Below, in pieces: positions 12,485 through 23,787 of a stretch of DNA of 64,000 nt. The translations under genes and the position numbers were made by a program. Source of the DNA: Plotosus lineatus (taxonomy: Eukaryota; Chordata; Actinopteri; Siluriformes; Plotosidae); contig CM045734.1 of assembly GCA_024760905.1 (NCBI GenBank), forward strand, positions 35,868,064-35,932,063. Direction: 5' to 3'. Position 1 is the first letter of the stretch; each line of letters starts with the position of its first letter. The notes under the pieces are model-generated. The model saw nothing but the letters and a program-made list of their open reading frames with translations. It was not told where the DNA came from and ran no database searches.

Positions 12485-12861
12485 AGAATCAGCGAGGGAT
12501 TTCCAGTTTGTTAAATTTGTTGCAGTGGTTTGCCATTATCCATGTCATTAAATTATTGTAGTTTTCGTACTGTTATTATATTGTTTAAACCAAACCTCAT
12601 TAAATTTGAAAAATAAAAGTATCCAAGTAGTTACTAAGAAATGCATTTGTAAGAAAAATGTATGTTGCTGGGAATTGATACGATAAATATCCATAACAAC
12701 AGAAATATGAAGTTGGGTTTTAAGTACAGTAGGCCCTCGACATTCGTGGGGGTTCGGTTCTGAGCCCTCCCGCAAATCAAGATAATCCGCGAGTTCTGTA
12801 CCCGGAAGTAAAACCCCATGTATCACCTCACATGCGCGAATGAGCAGCCGGAAGTAAAATA

Positions 12862-13645
12862 CAGTAAAACCTCCGCTGACGAACGCTTAAGCTCACGAAC
12901 TTTTCGCCTCAAGAACATTTAAATTTGCGAGCATATAGTCTCTGCTGACGAACTAGTTTTCGGCGGCCGAATCAAACCACGCAGTCGAACAGCGCCACGG
13001 TGGCGGCCACGAGAAGCTGACGCACGCTCACGGCGTCACAGTTCGTCACCCCCTTTCTTTGAGTGCGGAAGTGGTTTGTGTTTGCTAGACATTTTGGACC
13101 ATATTGAGTGTACTTTTGCTATTATGGGACCGAAAAAGACCCCACCACAGGCGGAGATCATTGAAAAACACGAGCGAGGTGTGCGTTTGTGTGACTCAGC
13201 GTCCCAGTACCAGTACGCTAAGTCTACCACCATCCTTAAGAACAAGGAAGCTATTAAGGGTGCGTGTGTGGCTAAGGGTGTTTCCAAACAGTAGGTGTTT
13301 CCAAACACTCCTTCCAAACAGTAAGTCCCTCCCTCCCTCCTCCTCCCACTCCATTCCATCAAGCCATCAACTACCATCACAAAGGTAAATAAAACGACTT
13401 TATTATACAGTACAGTTTATTTCTTTAATTACAATACAATAGCACATTTATTATACATAAAATAAGGTATATTTTTGTGTAGTTTTAAGGCTTATTTAGT
13501 AGAAAATTATGTTTTATGGGGACCTGGGAACGGATTATTCTCATTTTAATGGTTTCTTATGGGAAATAAATGTTCGGAAGACGAACTTTTCGCCTTACAC
13601 ACACTTTCTGGGAACCAATTATGTTCGTGAGCAGAGGTATCACTG
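12862..13645 (+). mobile_element. Nested Tigger-like element with a transposase N-terminus
   Basis: Flanked by TA (12860-12861, 13646-13647). Inverted ends are CAGTAAAACCTCCGCTGACG and CAGTGATACCTCTGCTCACG. A short frame near 13124-13294 begins MGPKKTPPQAEIIEKHERGV and includes ILKNKEAIKGA, the CENP-B-like DNA-binding part. The rest of the transposase is gone. Confidence 0.85.
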
Positions 13646-13842
13646 TACTATGTATCTGTTATATGCGCTAAAATATACTTCTTAAACACATTCTATAGAC
13701 AGTGTTACTCATTAATTCAGTATCAATGTAGTAAAATATAGTAATGATTAAGAAAAACTTTTCAATTTTTACTCTTAATTTTATTGATGATAAAATATAA
13801 ACATTATACAGCATATACTGTTATAAAGCATTCATTTTAAAG

Positions 13843-14848
13843 TCTTTTTCAATTATTATTCCAGTACAGTACTTAAGTTAATGTTTGTGCGTGAGATTTT
13901 ATGTTCTGTTGCATGTTTAACAAATGATATCAAAAGGATAAACTTTACTACGCTTCATGTCCTTTTACATTGAACTTGGAGTGACGTCTCCAAGATGGCG
14001 CTGCCTAGAGGGCAACGTCATTAAGTTCGCAGAGTCAAATTGTTTCTTTGTTTGTTTTAATTAGTTTTATTTGTTCATGTTTTGCACTATGCTCGTCTAT
14101 GATCGGTCGACCCTACTACAGCTATGAGCAGCTTCAGCTTCGGGCAACTAAGCACGCAACAACTTCTATCGTGAGCTGCTATGGGAGCTCAATGCTAACC
14201 GCACCCCGGCTAGCAATAAGCTCAGGCGGAGTTCTCAGAGGCTTGGTTAGCACTTCCGGCCATACTGCTTGAAAATGTTCAGTCCCTGTGAAACAAGATG
14301 GACGAGCTTCATGCTCAGATTGCAGCGCAGAGGGATCTACAGGACTGAGTTTCTGTGAAACATGGCTCGAGGCGATTGCACCAGCTGGCTCCACGGCCTT
14401 TATCCCGGGCAATCCCAAGCACCGGAGTCGTCGTTCGGCCCCTTCCCGCCTGGGCTTCTTGTCAGCTGGGGTGTGGCTCACATTGAGCTGCCTACCATAG
14501 CATATTAGCTCTGCTAGCCGCACCCCGGCTAACAAGCCTGGTTGAGCATGCTTAGTTATACATACCCGAAGATACTCCAATCTTATAGCTGTAGTAGAGT
14601 CGACCGGTCGTAGACGAGCATACGTAGGGCAAACATGACCAAACAAAACAACAAATAAAACGAACAAAGAAACAATTTGACTCTGAGAACTCCACGACGT
14701 CGCCCTCTGGGCAGCGCCATCTTGGAGACGTCACTCCAAGTTCAATGTAAAAGGACATGAAGCGTAATAAAGTTTATCCTTTTGGTCTCATTTGTTAAAC
14801 ATACTTCGGTACTGTACTGGAATAATAATTGAAAAAGATTTTAATACA
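13843..14848. repeat. Long palindrome (arms about 330 bp)
   Basis: The left arm from 13843 (CTTTTTCAATTATTATTCCA GTACAG) reappears reverse-complemented up to 14848. The arms share the TTGAACTTGGAGTGACGTCT CCAAGATGGCGCTGCC block and the CGGTCGAC / CTACTACAGCTAT block. The spacer runs from about 14150 to 14530. Confidence 0.82.
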
Positions 14849-15169
14849 ACAGTTCAGAGAAAACCATCGTTTCTCAGGAGAAAGTCTTATTTCTTCAGAA
14901 GAGACTTCTGGCTTTGCCAGAGAAGACGCATAACGTTTGAGTGGTATCATAGAGCTTAACTGGTAATTAAAACACACACAAAGAAAGAGGCTCATTGACA
15001 ACTTGTGTGTGAATGAGGGAAAAGGGGTGGGGCATGAGCTCAACCAATCAGGAGAAAGGAGGACAGCCATTGGCTGAATTTGAATCACGTGCCGATTGCT
15101 CGGCAGTGAGCGAATACTCTAACCGTGGGTGCAAAACCGCGAATAGTCAAGGGCCTACTGTACTCCCAT

Positions 15170-16090
15170 AGCTTCTGCTTACTCTTACTAGTTATGTGTC
15201 ACTAATATGAATACTGTAATTGAATTCTGCATCAGGAAAGAATGCTTTAAAGGAGCTAAAAATTTGTCAATGACTGCCTGAATTCTGAAACTCAGAACTC
15301 ACCAGATACTGTTTTTTCCCTGCTTGTTCTTGGAACATTGTGCCTTCAGTTTGCATTGAAACAATTTAAATGCATTCTTTTGTACCTTGATGCAAATCAG
15401 TTCAGTTCTTTGACTTAAAAAGTCTTGGGTTGCTGTTGAAATATGCTTTGGACCATAACCAAGCTGCACTGTAAAGCACTGAACAGTGAGCTTTAAAGAA
15501 TTTGGTTGAATATGAACCGATAATTTCGCACTTGAGAATTCATTGTACTGATTGTTAGAGTCAGCAACAATAAATACAAGAGTACCATTTGTAGATGTTC
15601 ATGCCCACACTGGACAATAAACTCCCTCATATTTCAAAGACGCATAAGAAAAGATGACTAAAGATAATCAAATTATTTCAAAATTATTATATCAGTACGG
15701 TTTTATGTATTATGTTTTAAAGATGACCTCCTTCAAATGATGGCTATCATTGTCTATACATGTTTGGAGGTGATGTGTGAAGGCTGCCAATGGCTTGATT
15801 GGATCATGCCAGGTAGAATAGCAACTATCTCCTGCAGAATAGCTTCCTTAAAGGTCTCAAGAATTTGGATCCTATGAGTACATGCTCATCATGAGAGAGG
15901 GGGGGACAGATAGTCACACCTACCATCACAATGCAATATGATCAAACAATCAACATTTCCCTTAGTGCGTCCACTGATCTTCGACATCACATCAAGTTAT
16001 TAAAGTGGGGGTTGGCCTATCCTGCCTCACTAAATTTCATGTTCACACAATGATGAACAAAAACTGTAGTTAATGACCTTTCATGTGTGA
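15170..16090. other. lrrc8a intron, nothing recognised
   Basis: AT-rich intron sequence without a repeat that I can name. Around 15720-15870 there may be remnants of a transposon. Confidence 0.4.
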
Positions 16091-16098
16091 AGATAATA

Positions 16099-16403
16099 TA
16101 GAGATCTCTCGCTACGTCGCGCTTTAATTCATACGGCTTCAGTGCATCGCGTTTTTTAAAAAAAAAATAATAATAAATATTCATCAAATTAAAAAATAAG
16201 AAAATTAAGGAAGAATATAGGGGAAAAGTTAAGGAAAATGCCACAAAAACAAGGCCAATTATGTAAAAAAAAAATCTCCCATCAAAACTACTTACATTGT
16301 TGCGTCTGTGTGGGTGGGGTGGGGGGTGATCTTACTTTTGTGGATTTTGATGGTCGCGTGGGGATCTCGGTCCCAATTAACCGCGAAAAGTGAGGGATCC
16401 CTG
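16099..16403. mobile_element. MITE with TA borders
   Basis: The ends TAGAGATCTCTCGCTACGTC and CAGGGATCCCTCACTTTTCG are imperfect inverted repeats. The inside (GGGGAAAAGTTAAGGAAAAT GCCAC) is shared, in the opposite orientation, with 47330-47434. Confidence 0.65.
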
Positions 16404-16548
16404 TACTTTAATTACCGTTATCATTATTTTATTTTTTTTTTTATTATTAAATTTACCTTTAGATTTGTGTGAGGTTTCTTGAGTTCCTTCACCTGTCCAT
16501 ACTTTTTCCAGCAGTACTGTACAAACTAGACTTTATTTGTTCTCTGTA

Positions 16549-17504
16549 CATTCGGCCCCCTTCTTACGAAATTAATCCGTTCCAGCGCCTTTTTTTCGGC
16601 ACCTGGAGTTTTCATAAGTACAGGCGCATTTTGCATGTAAAAGGCGTGATTCGTTCCAAGGCTCCCAAGACTACCCCATAAAACCTTTAAAAAATTATAA
16701 AAGTACACCAATTTTGTATGAAATATGTATGAAATACGTGTTAAAAGTAAAAGAAAATGATTTATTAAACCATTTTTAAACATTTTATTAACTAAACCAC
16801 GATTAAACATTTTTTATTCAATTTTACATTCTTTATTAAACATCTGTGGTGTGCTCCGTGGCATGTTCCGCCAAATGAGGGCGCCGCCCACACTCGGTGG
16901 GGCATGCCTCATCTCCGCCAAATGCGGAGCCAACACCGGAGCTTTTGAGACAGGGTGCGGCTCATCCGGACCTCCGATCTGTGAAGCAGGTAAGTGCGCT
17001 TTGAATACTTGTTTAATACTCAACATTCACCTGTTTGCTTGAGGGATCGGAGGTCCAGATGAGCCGCGTTTTGCCCACATTCGGCAGAGCGCGCCACATT
17101 TATTGAATTAAACAACTTAAAAAAAACGAAAAATAAGCTGCAATGAGCACTCTCAAAAAAAAAAAAATCACGAAACTCACGAACCAACAGTACATCTCTC
17201 CTTTACTCGTGTGACAAACAAGCATTATAGGTGCAGTGCTATGGAGATTCAGCTCCCTCCTTTCCAATGGGAGGCCAGCGGGGAGGGATGTTGGGAGACA
17301 ACCAATGAGAGGACTCGCGCATTGTTTGAATGTTTGAATGGTGCGTTTTAATGTTTGAATGGCGCTTTTGAATGTTTGAATGGCGCATTTGGCGCTTTTT
17401 TCATAAGAAGTTGTTTTGTATACAGAGGACAAAAATCTAGGAAAATGTTTTTCGTATGCTGGATTTTTCGTATTCAGGGGTTTTCGTAAGAAGGGGGCCA
17501 ACTG
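16549..17504. mobile_element. TA-flanked nonautonomous DNA element (956 bp)
   Basis: Inverted ends CATTCGGCCCCCTTCTTACG and CAGTTGGCCCCCTTCTTACG lie inside TA at 16547-16548 and 17505-17506. It contains a hairpin (about 16965-17065) with GGACCTCCGATC on one side and GATCGGAGGTCC on the other. No transposase is visible. Confidence 0.8.
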
Positions 17505-17589
17505 TATAAGCAGATGTATCAGAATATAATTGTTTTCAAATGGAAAATCCTCTGTAGGATTAACTTTGGAATTTCTCTTATAAAGGCAA

Positions 17590-18530
17590 CTTCACTTTGA
17601 TACAGATACCCCTAGCTCCTGGAGGATGTCCTTGATCTTCCAGTTGTTGGGCTTATTTTCACCATGCCAAGGATTATTTGGTTATCTCCCAACAGAAAAA
17701 TTTTGCCTTTTAGTAATGCACCAAGTTGACTTGACCATTGTTTGTTTTTACTACCTCTCTGAGGGCTGGGTTTTGAATAATCGCTTGCTTTGTTGGAGTT
17801 ATTTGAACTTTATATTGTGACCAGAAACATATCCTTGCATCAAACGCAACATTTAAAAATCAACTCTAGACCTTTACCTTTGTACTTGTTAGCAAAATAT
17901 AATAACACACACTTGGTCATGGATCAGCTGAGCAACCAGTTACCTTTTGGTCCAATAAAGGGGGGGGGGACTATATGTAAAAAGTGCTACAATCCATATG
18001 TGTTCACCTGTTGTATGTAAATACCCTCCGAGTAAAGCATATTAAAGCCTTTGATTATTTAATTTAAATTCCAATATACTTGTGGTAGACAATAAAAATG
18101 ATTGATTGTCATTAATTTTGTCAAAATCTTTGTCAATGTCCATGTACTTATGGACCAAACTATATGGATACGCCAATCGGGAATAATATTAAAAACAATA
18201 TGACCACTGAGAGATGTAAACATTGATCACCAGTAGTAGTTGAGCTCCTTCATGGACCCGCATAGGAATGGAAGATGATTTGGATGGCTGTCTTGTGTCC
18301 ATCCCCCACACACAGGAATCCAAATAAGGCTGCCATGTCACCAATTAAAAACAGATTCATTATCAATAATGAAATTCCTTTCCCCTTAAAATGCACTTGA
18401 GTTGAACATTATATTTTTCTACAAATTTCTGTGTGAAAGTAGCTTTTGCAATTAAAATTGAATTTATTTGAAGGTTTTTAACACATTATAACCGGGGGTG
18501 CCAATAATTGTGGAAGGCTGTGTAAGTAAA
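17590..18530. mobile_element. Possible degraded Tc1-like relic in the lrrc8a intron
   Basis: CTGGAGGATGTCCTTGATCT (17619) and the edge CCGGGGGTGCCAATAATTGT GG (18495) recall fish Tc1-like elements. No readable transposase. Weak. Confidence 0.3.
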
Positions 18531-19161
18531 ACAACAACCACATGCTGTGCTCAGAGCTGCTTGTCTCTGTGAGACTTAAAAAAAAGGCATATTCTTTATA
18601 CCTCTGAGACACTGATGTTTTTGAGGTGTCCATCCATCTGTCTGTATTCCCATCTATTTATGCCATTATGTGAGCACAATATTTCACTTATCTCCTTTTA
18701 AATGTGTTCAAAACATAGATCTAATACCAAAAATTATTTGATGATGGTTATTCATCTTAACACCCAATTGATTGTATGTGCCACTTATCCAAAAACTTGA
18801 GCTAATCCCAGATGACTTTTGATGAAAAGTGGTACACACAACCCTTCACATTAATGCTCACATGTCTGGGCACTTTAGAGTTGCCACTAAATCTAATCTG
18901 GAGTTAATCTTCTTACAGACACACGATAGTGCTAATCACTGCACAACAATGCCACTCTCTTCTTAACATGTTTACGTATTATTAAAAAAAAAACCTAATA
19001 TTTTATTTTATTTTTAAATTACTTATCTTTCATTATTTCATATTTATTACCAGAGTTGTCTCAGTGAAGTTAGTAATTTATTCCTTGTGGCAATTTGTAC
19101 ATGGATTCAACAGATATTATTCTTGTAATTAATTCCCTCTCTGTATTGTCTTTTCACGTAG

Positions 19162-19437
19162 ATTGAGAAGCTTCCTCCCGAGCTGTTCCAGTGTAAGAAG
19201 TTGCGCACATTGAACCTGGGGAATAACTACCTTCAGTCTTTGCCGTCTCGTTTTGGAGAGCTGATCAATCTAACGCAACTAGAGCTCAGAGGAAATGGCC
19301 TCGAGTGTCTGCCTGTGGAACTGGGAGAGTGTAAACTGCTGAAGCGCAGTGGCCTGATCGTTGAGGAGGCTATTTTCAATACTCTTCCCACTGAAGTCAA
19401 AGAACAGCTCTGGAGGGCTGAAAAAGAGGCAGTGTGA
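19162..19437 (+). CDS. lrrc8a: LRRC8A, last coding exon (residues 700-790)
   Basis: The acceptor cacgtag ends at 19161 and the exon opens ATT GAG AAG (IEKLPPELFQ). It joins in phase 0 to the AGG ending the large exon at 12406, giving TANR-IEK as expected in the family. It encodes the final leucine-rich repeats and the conserved tail VELGECKLLKRSGLIVEE, ending WRAEKEAV and TGA. The combined protein is 790 residues against about 810 in mammals; most of the difference is the short first extracellular loop. The intron (12407-19161) is largely filled by DNA transposons. No canonical AATAAA is obvious in the 240 nt after the stop, before a SINE begins. Confidence 0.95.
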   Translation: MEKLPPELFQCKKLRTLNLGNNYLQSLPSRFGELINLTQLELRGNGLECLPVELGECKLLKRSGLIVEEAIFNTLPTEVKEQLWRAEKEAV

Positions 19438-19677
19438 AAGCAGTACACCTTACACGATACTATTATAATGTGAATACAGTGCTGTATTGGGAAAAACAGC
19501 ACATGGAATAATTTCAACTTGCAGAACAAGACCTCACTAAGCAGTGGTGGCAAAATTACAAAACATCAGAAAAATTACATGTGTTCTTTTCTAATTGTAT
19601 GTTGACTAAACTAGTGAGTGATGCTGAAGTGAACATAGTTCTATTATTAATAATATATAAAGAAAGGTCATGTTTGC

Positions 19678-20020
19678 GTGGCACAGTGATGTAGTGATTA
19701 GCACATCCACCTCACAGCAAGAAGGTCCTGGGTTTGAATCCTGGGCTCAGGCATTTCTGTGTGGAGTTTGTATCTTCTCATTCTGCTTGTGTGGGCTTTG
19801 TCCCATAGTCCGAAGACATGCACATTTCGGCTAATTTGCTGTTCCAAACTTCCCGTAGCTGTGACTGTAAGTTGTCACGTGTTTTCGTCCATGTGATGGT
19901 CTGGTGAACCGTTTAGGGTATACCCCGTCTTTGCTCAGTGTCAGCTGAGATGGACTCCAGCCATCCTGCGACCCTACTAAGATCAAGTGGTTTGGCAAAT
20001 AACTAAGTGAATGAGAGGTA
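19678..20020 (+). repeat. Second SINE family (near full length)
   Basis: GTGGCACAGTGATGTAGTGA TTAGCAC, CCTGGGTTTGAATCCTGGG (B-box-like), then a tail like GTCAGCTGAGATGGACTCCA with a degraded AAGTGGTTTGGCAAATAACT end. It lies 240 bp after the lrrc8a stop. Confidence 0.8.
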
Positions 20021-20029
20021 ATGTCAGCA

Positions 20030-20568
20030 ACCAAATGCTGGACTGGCTAGGATCATTAACCAAGTAATTCATGGTTAAAAAAAAATATATATATATATGC
20101 TCCTTTAGCCGTCAATAGATCATGAGTCAAACTTAAATTCTTCCCGGGTCACATCCTTGTAGCCCCAGAATGTATGAGCACTTTTTTTTTTTTTTTTAAA
20201 TGTACATGTTATCAACTATCAATTGCTAATGGAGCTAATGCAAGAATAGACACTTTACGAGAATAAATCCGAGAGAGAAATAGGCTAACAGAATTTGATG
20301 TTTGCACTATTGGGCTCAAACTTCATATTTTTATTATTTAGCTAAAAAATAACCCGTTAGTCATGCTTCTGTTTGTTGCCCATCAGTTACTATGGACTCT
20401 CCCCTGATCAGCAGGATCAGGCAACACCTCAGTTGCTTCCATTTTGTGCCTCAATAAGCCTAGGATGCGTTGCGACCATGTCCTTGTTCTATAGTGACAT
20501 GCATAATAATGGAATATTGGTCGTATATTGAGGCAATGCGAATCTGTGATTGCGCTTATATGTATGCG

Positions 20569-20611
<43 letters not shown>

Positions 20612-21330
20612 GTAAGTGTAAGAACCCACACAGCCTTATCTCTATATCTACTTGTCATTCTGCTCCATCAATTGTTCTACTCCATTGTTTGTTCTTTCAT
20701 ATGTTTGCACTGGATTATTATATTTCATAATTACAACTTACTTAGTTATCAAATCTTACCAAAGGTTAACATTTTTACTTCTGGGTCTGACTTCCATCAA
20801 AGTCAGCATGTAAATGATGATTTTTAACCAGAGTGTGAACAATGCTAGATGTGAACTGAGGTGTACTGTGCATCGGAGTGTGCCGTATACAAGTGATCAC
20901 TCAATTATTGGTTTGGTGTGAATTGAAGGTATAGTGGTAAATTAATTATAAGTATACTACAGGGTGTTATAAGTATTTTTTCTGTGGCAGAACGAAATGA
21001 GACAGTGTTCAGACCATGGCACTTGTGTTTGCCTCTCTGAAGCTAGCACTGAGATCAAAGCAGTCTTGAATACACAATGTCCAGACAACAGAAATGTCAC
21101 ACACTAATATTTTCTTGGATAGTCTATTGCATTGATTTCAGCATGTAATTGTCATGGCATTGTTTCAACAAATTTAGGCAACATAACATTTTTTCCATCC
21201 AGTGTTTGGTTTTATTTTTCACTAACTTGATGAATTGATTAAGGTATAATTGAACCACTCCATAACGTTTTCTCCAGCACATCCTGTAAACTTTCAGGAG
21301 GCCTAACATTAGGGTCTGGTTAGAATCTGG
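20030..21330. other. No gene recognised
   Basis: AT-rich; contains a T-run (20181-20197) and the (GT)n at 20572. No coding signal. Confidence 0.5.
20572..20609. repeat. (GT)n microsatellite
   Basis: About 18 GT units, followed by AAGTAAGTGTAAG. Confidence 0.93.
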
Positions 21331-21333
21331 GTG

Positions 21334-22410
21334 TCAATACATATGTTTAAATGACTCCTCATGCTCCTCATGCTCCCTGTCCAACTCTTTCACTATTTGA
21401 GTCTCTATTTTATAAAATAAAATAAAATGTGTCTTCAGGAAAGAAGTCCATTGATGTGATAAATTAGTGCCCATCCACTCGCCACACTTTTCAAAATCTT
21501 GGTTTTCTTCTACATAAGTCTTGATGTGTACGGGATGATCTGTATGTACCCGGCAATGGAAGCTCATTTGAACTGCTTGTATCCGCGATCTTGTTCTTTC
21601 AGTCACTACCCAAAGCTTGTGACCATAGGTGAGGGCTGGAACATGGATCGACTGGTAAATTGAGAGCTTTGCTTTGTGGCTCAGCTCCCTGTTCACCACG
21701 ACGGACAGCTAAAGGCTCTGCTTTACAGCAGAGGTTGCAGCGATCTACCTGTCAATCTCCCGCTCCATCCTTCCCTCATTCGAGAACAAGATCCGAAGAT
21801 ACTTGAACTCCTCCACATGGGGCAGGACTTCATTCCCAATTCTGCTTCCATTTCCTGAGGCGTCAGATGGTGGTCCAGAACCTTTCTGAGGCCAACCAAT
21901 AATAGCTTTCCAGGCCCTCACCAAACTCCTCTCACGCCTGATATTTTGCATTATGCCCCTGGTAGGGTCACCCAAAGCAAACGGGTCCTAGGTAAAGGTC
22001 TAGACGAAGTTGCAGTTCAAAAAACCTTCATGAAAAAAAATAAATAAATAAAAGCAAGGACACAGTTTCCCTTGCCTGGACATTGATCACCAGGGTCCCC
22101 TCTGGATTCAGGCTTTGGCATGGGGCTTGAAGGCGAGCGCCTGGTGGTCAGGCTTATGCCCATGGAGCCCGGCCTGGCCCAGCCTGAAAAGGAAACATGG
22201 GTCCGCATTCCCATGGACCCACCACCTATGGGAGGGGCTGTAGGGGTTGGGTGCAATGTGAGTTGGGTGGCAGCCGAAGGCATGGGTTTTGTCAGACTGA
22301 TCCTCGGCTACTGACTCTTTGGACATGGAATGCCACCTCTCTGGTGGGGAAAGAGCCTGAGCTGGTGCATGAGGTCGAGCGATATCAACTAGATATATTC
22401 AACACGTAGC
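21334..22410. mobile_element. Second LINE family: inverted, truncated copy
   Basis: On the - strand, 21975-21556 encodes the end of an RT (VEEFKYLRILFSNEGRMERE, then RELSHKAKLSIYQSIHVPALTYG). On the + strand, 21960-22410 is the 5' region and endonuclease start of the same family (LWTWNATSLVGKEPELVHEVERY), matching 62750-63130. The two parts are back to back in opposite orientation, as twin priming produces. This is an APE-type non-LTR element distinct from the RTE-like family; I cannot place its clade. Confidence 0.7.
21467..21548 (+). pseudogene. lrrc8-like exon fragment (fourth membrane segment)
   Basis: These 82 bp match lrrc8a exon sequence 11178-11262 at 76 of 82 aligned positions with one 3-nt gap. 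They encode AHPLATLFKIL and onward to YGMICMY, the fourth membrane segment, in the same orientation as the gene. The gap keeps the frame, and three of the six changes are silent. It lies 2 kb past the lrrc8a stop and abuts the second-family LINE. Nothing else of the gene is present. Confidence 0.85.
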
Positions 22411-22689
22411 TTGAGCTCTGGAACCACCCATCTCAAGAGGGACTGCACCTTATAACAAAACATAACAGTGGATATTACATTTTTGTATTCTTTAAAAAAT
22501 TTGTCTGTACACCCTGCTAAGATGTTAGGTTTTTCATAGGTTTACAAAAAGGCCACAATTGAATTTTAAAACGTTTTCCGCTTTTTAATGTTTTATGCAA
22601 AACCTGGTTGTTAAAGTCTGCCCAACCTTTCACTAATACTGGATAGGGGCATATTTTGATTCTATGACAGCATTCATTCTTTATGGGTT

Positions 22690-23060
22690 GGAGCATCTCA
22701 GCATAGTGCATCTTGACTTTTGCCTAATATTACTTGCAGAATTGCTTTAAATCTGACAAATCTCCAGAGCAGACTTCTTTCCGTAGACCTCTTTGGGCGA
22801 CCCCACAAAATTTCAGTTGGATTCAGCTCTGGGCTCTTGGTTGCTTTAACCTGAAAGTTTTTAGCCAAATTTCTACCACAATGACAAACACCCAATTTCA
22901 GCTGAAGATAAACAGCCCCAAAGCATGATGCTGCTGCCACTTAGCCTCACTGTGGGTACGGTGTCCATCTGGTGAAGTGCTGTGCTGTTTTATCATCAAA
23001 TATGTCTTTCAGAATTGTGGCCAAAAAATTGAACCTTGGTCTCATCAGTTCATGACAAAT
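22690..23060 (-). mobile_element. Degraded Tc1-like relic
   Basis: On -, the KHDAAA-like region (CCCCAAAGCATGATGCTGCT GCC on +) and SPELNPTEILWG resemble the second half of Tc1 transposases. No ends are seen and several stops interrupt it. Weak. Confidence 0.4.
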
Positions 23061-23292
23061 TTTGCACATTCTTTTAGGAGACTTGAGATGCGATTTTGTA
23101 ACATTTAGCATGGGGGGAATATTTTAATTTCTTGGAGAAATCGTCCCAAATGAATGAGGAATATGTGAGAATTGCTGTCAAATGTATAACACAGAGTGTA
23201 CTCACAGAAATTCCTGCAACTTCTTTAATGTTGCTGTAGGCCTCCAGGACCTGTGAAACAACTTCCTCATATACATACATACATTTTATATA

Positions 23293-23323
<31 letters not shown>

Positions 23324-23756
23324 CAGATTTTATCTTGGTCTTATTTGTATAAACAACTAAAATGAGGTATGTTAACAGGGTGCATTGACTTTTTTATTTG
23401 CTGTATTTTGAAATTATATTTTAAGTTTTCATTGTGTAGAACATCAAAACTTTGGCTAGGATACTCAAACTTACTCTGCGAGCAAATGGCTTACCTAAAC
23501 ATATTTCTCATTGGGTGTTGAACTGGGGATGTTGATATTGCAATAGGTTTTAACTCCTATTTACACATTATAATCATATTGTTTATTTGGAACAATTTGA
23601 AACTGAGAACGGCTCAAGTATTTAATTGAGTCAGGGATGATTTGTCTCCTCTGTTTTTGGCATGATGTTGCTGAATGACACTTGACACCTGATGCGTAGA
23701 AATTTTGGCAAATTTTAATTCTATAAAGTTTTACATTTTCTAGTTAAATGTATCAC

Positions 23757-23787
<31 letters not shown>

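Larger units (their letters stand above)
12727..15160. mobile_element. TA-flanked DNA transposon in the lrrc8a intron (host of nested elements)
   Basis: Inverted ends CAGTAGGCCCTCGACATTCG and CAGTAGGCCCTTGACTATTC lie inside TA at 12725-12726 and 15161-15162. No transposase of its own is visible. It contains a Tigger copy (12862-13645) and a large palindrome (13843-14848). Confidence 0.8.

Noticed and set aside
14179..14667. 162-codon - strand frame in the lrrc8a intron
   Set aside because: It lies in the palindrome spacer, with no domain and no splice context; it is probably chance within a repeat.
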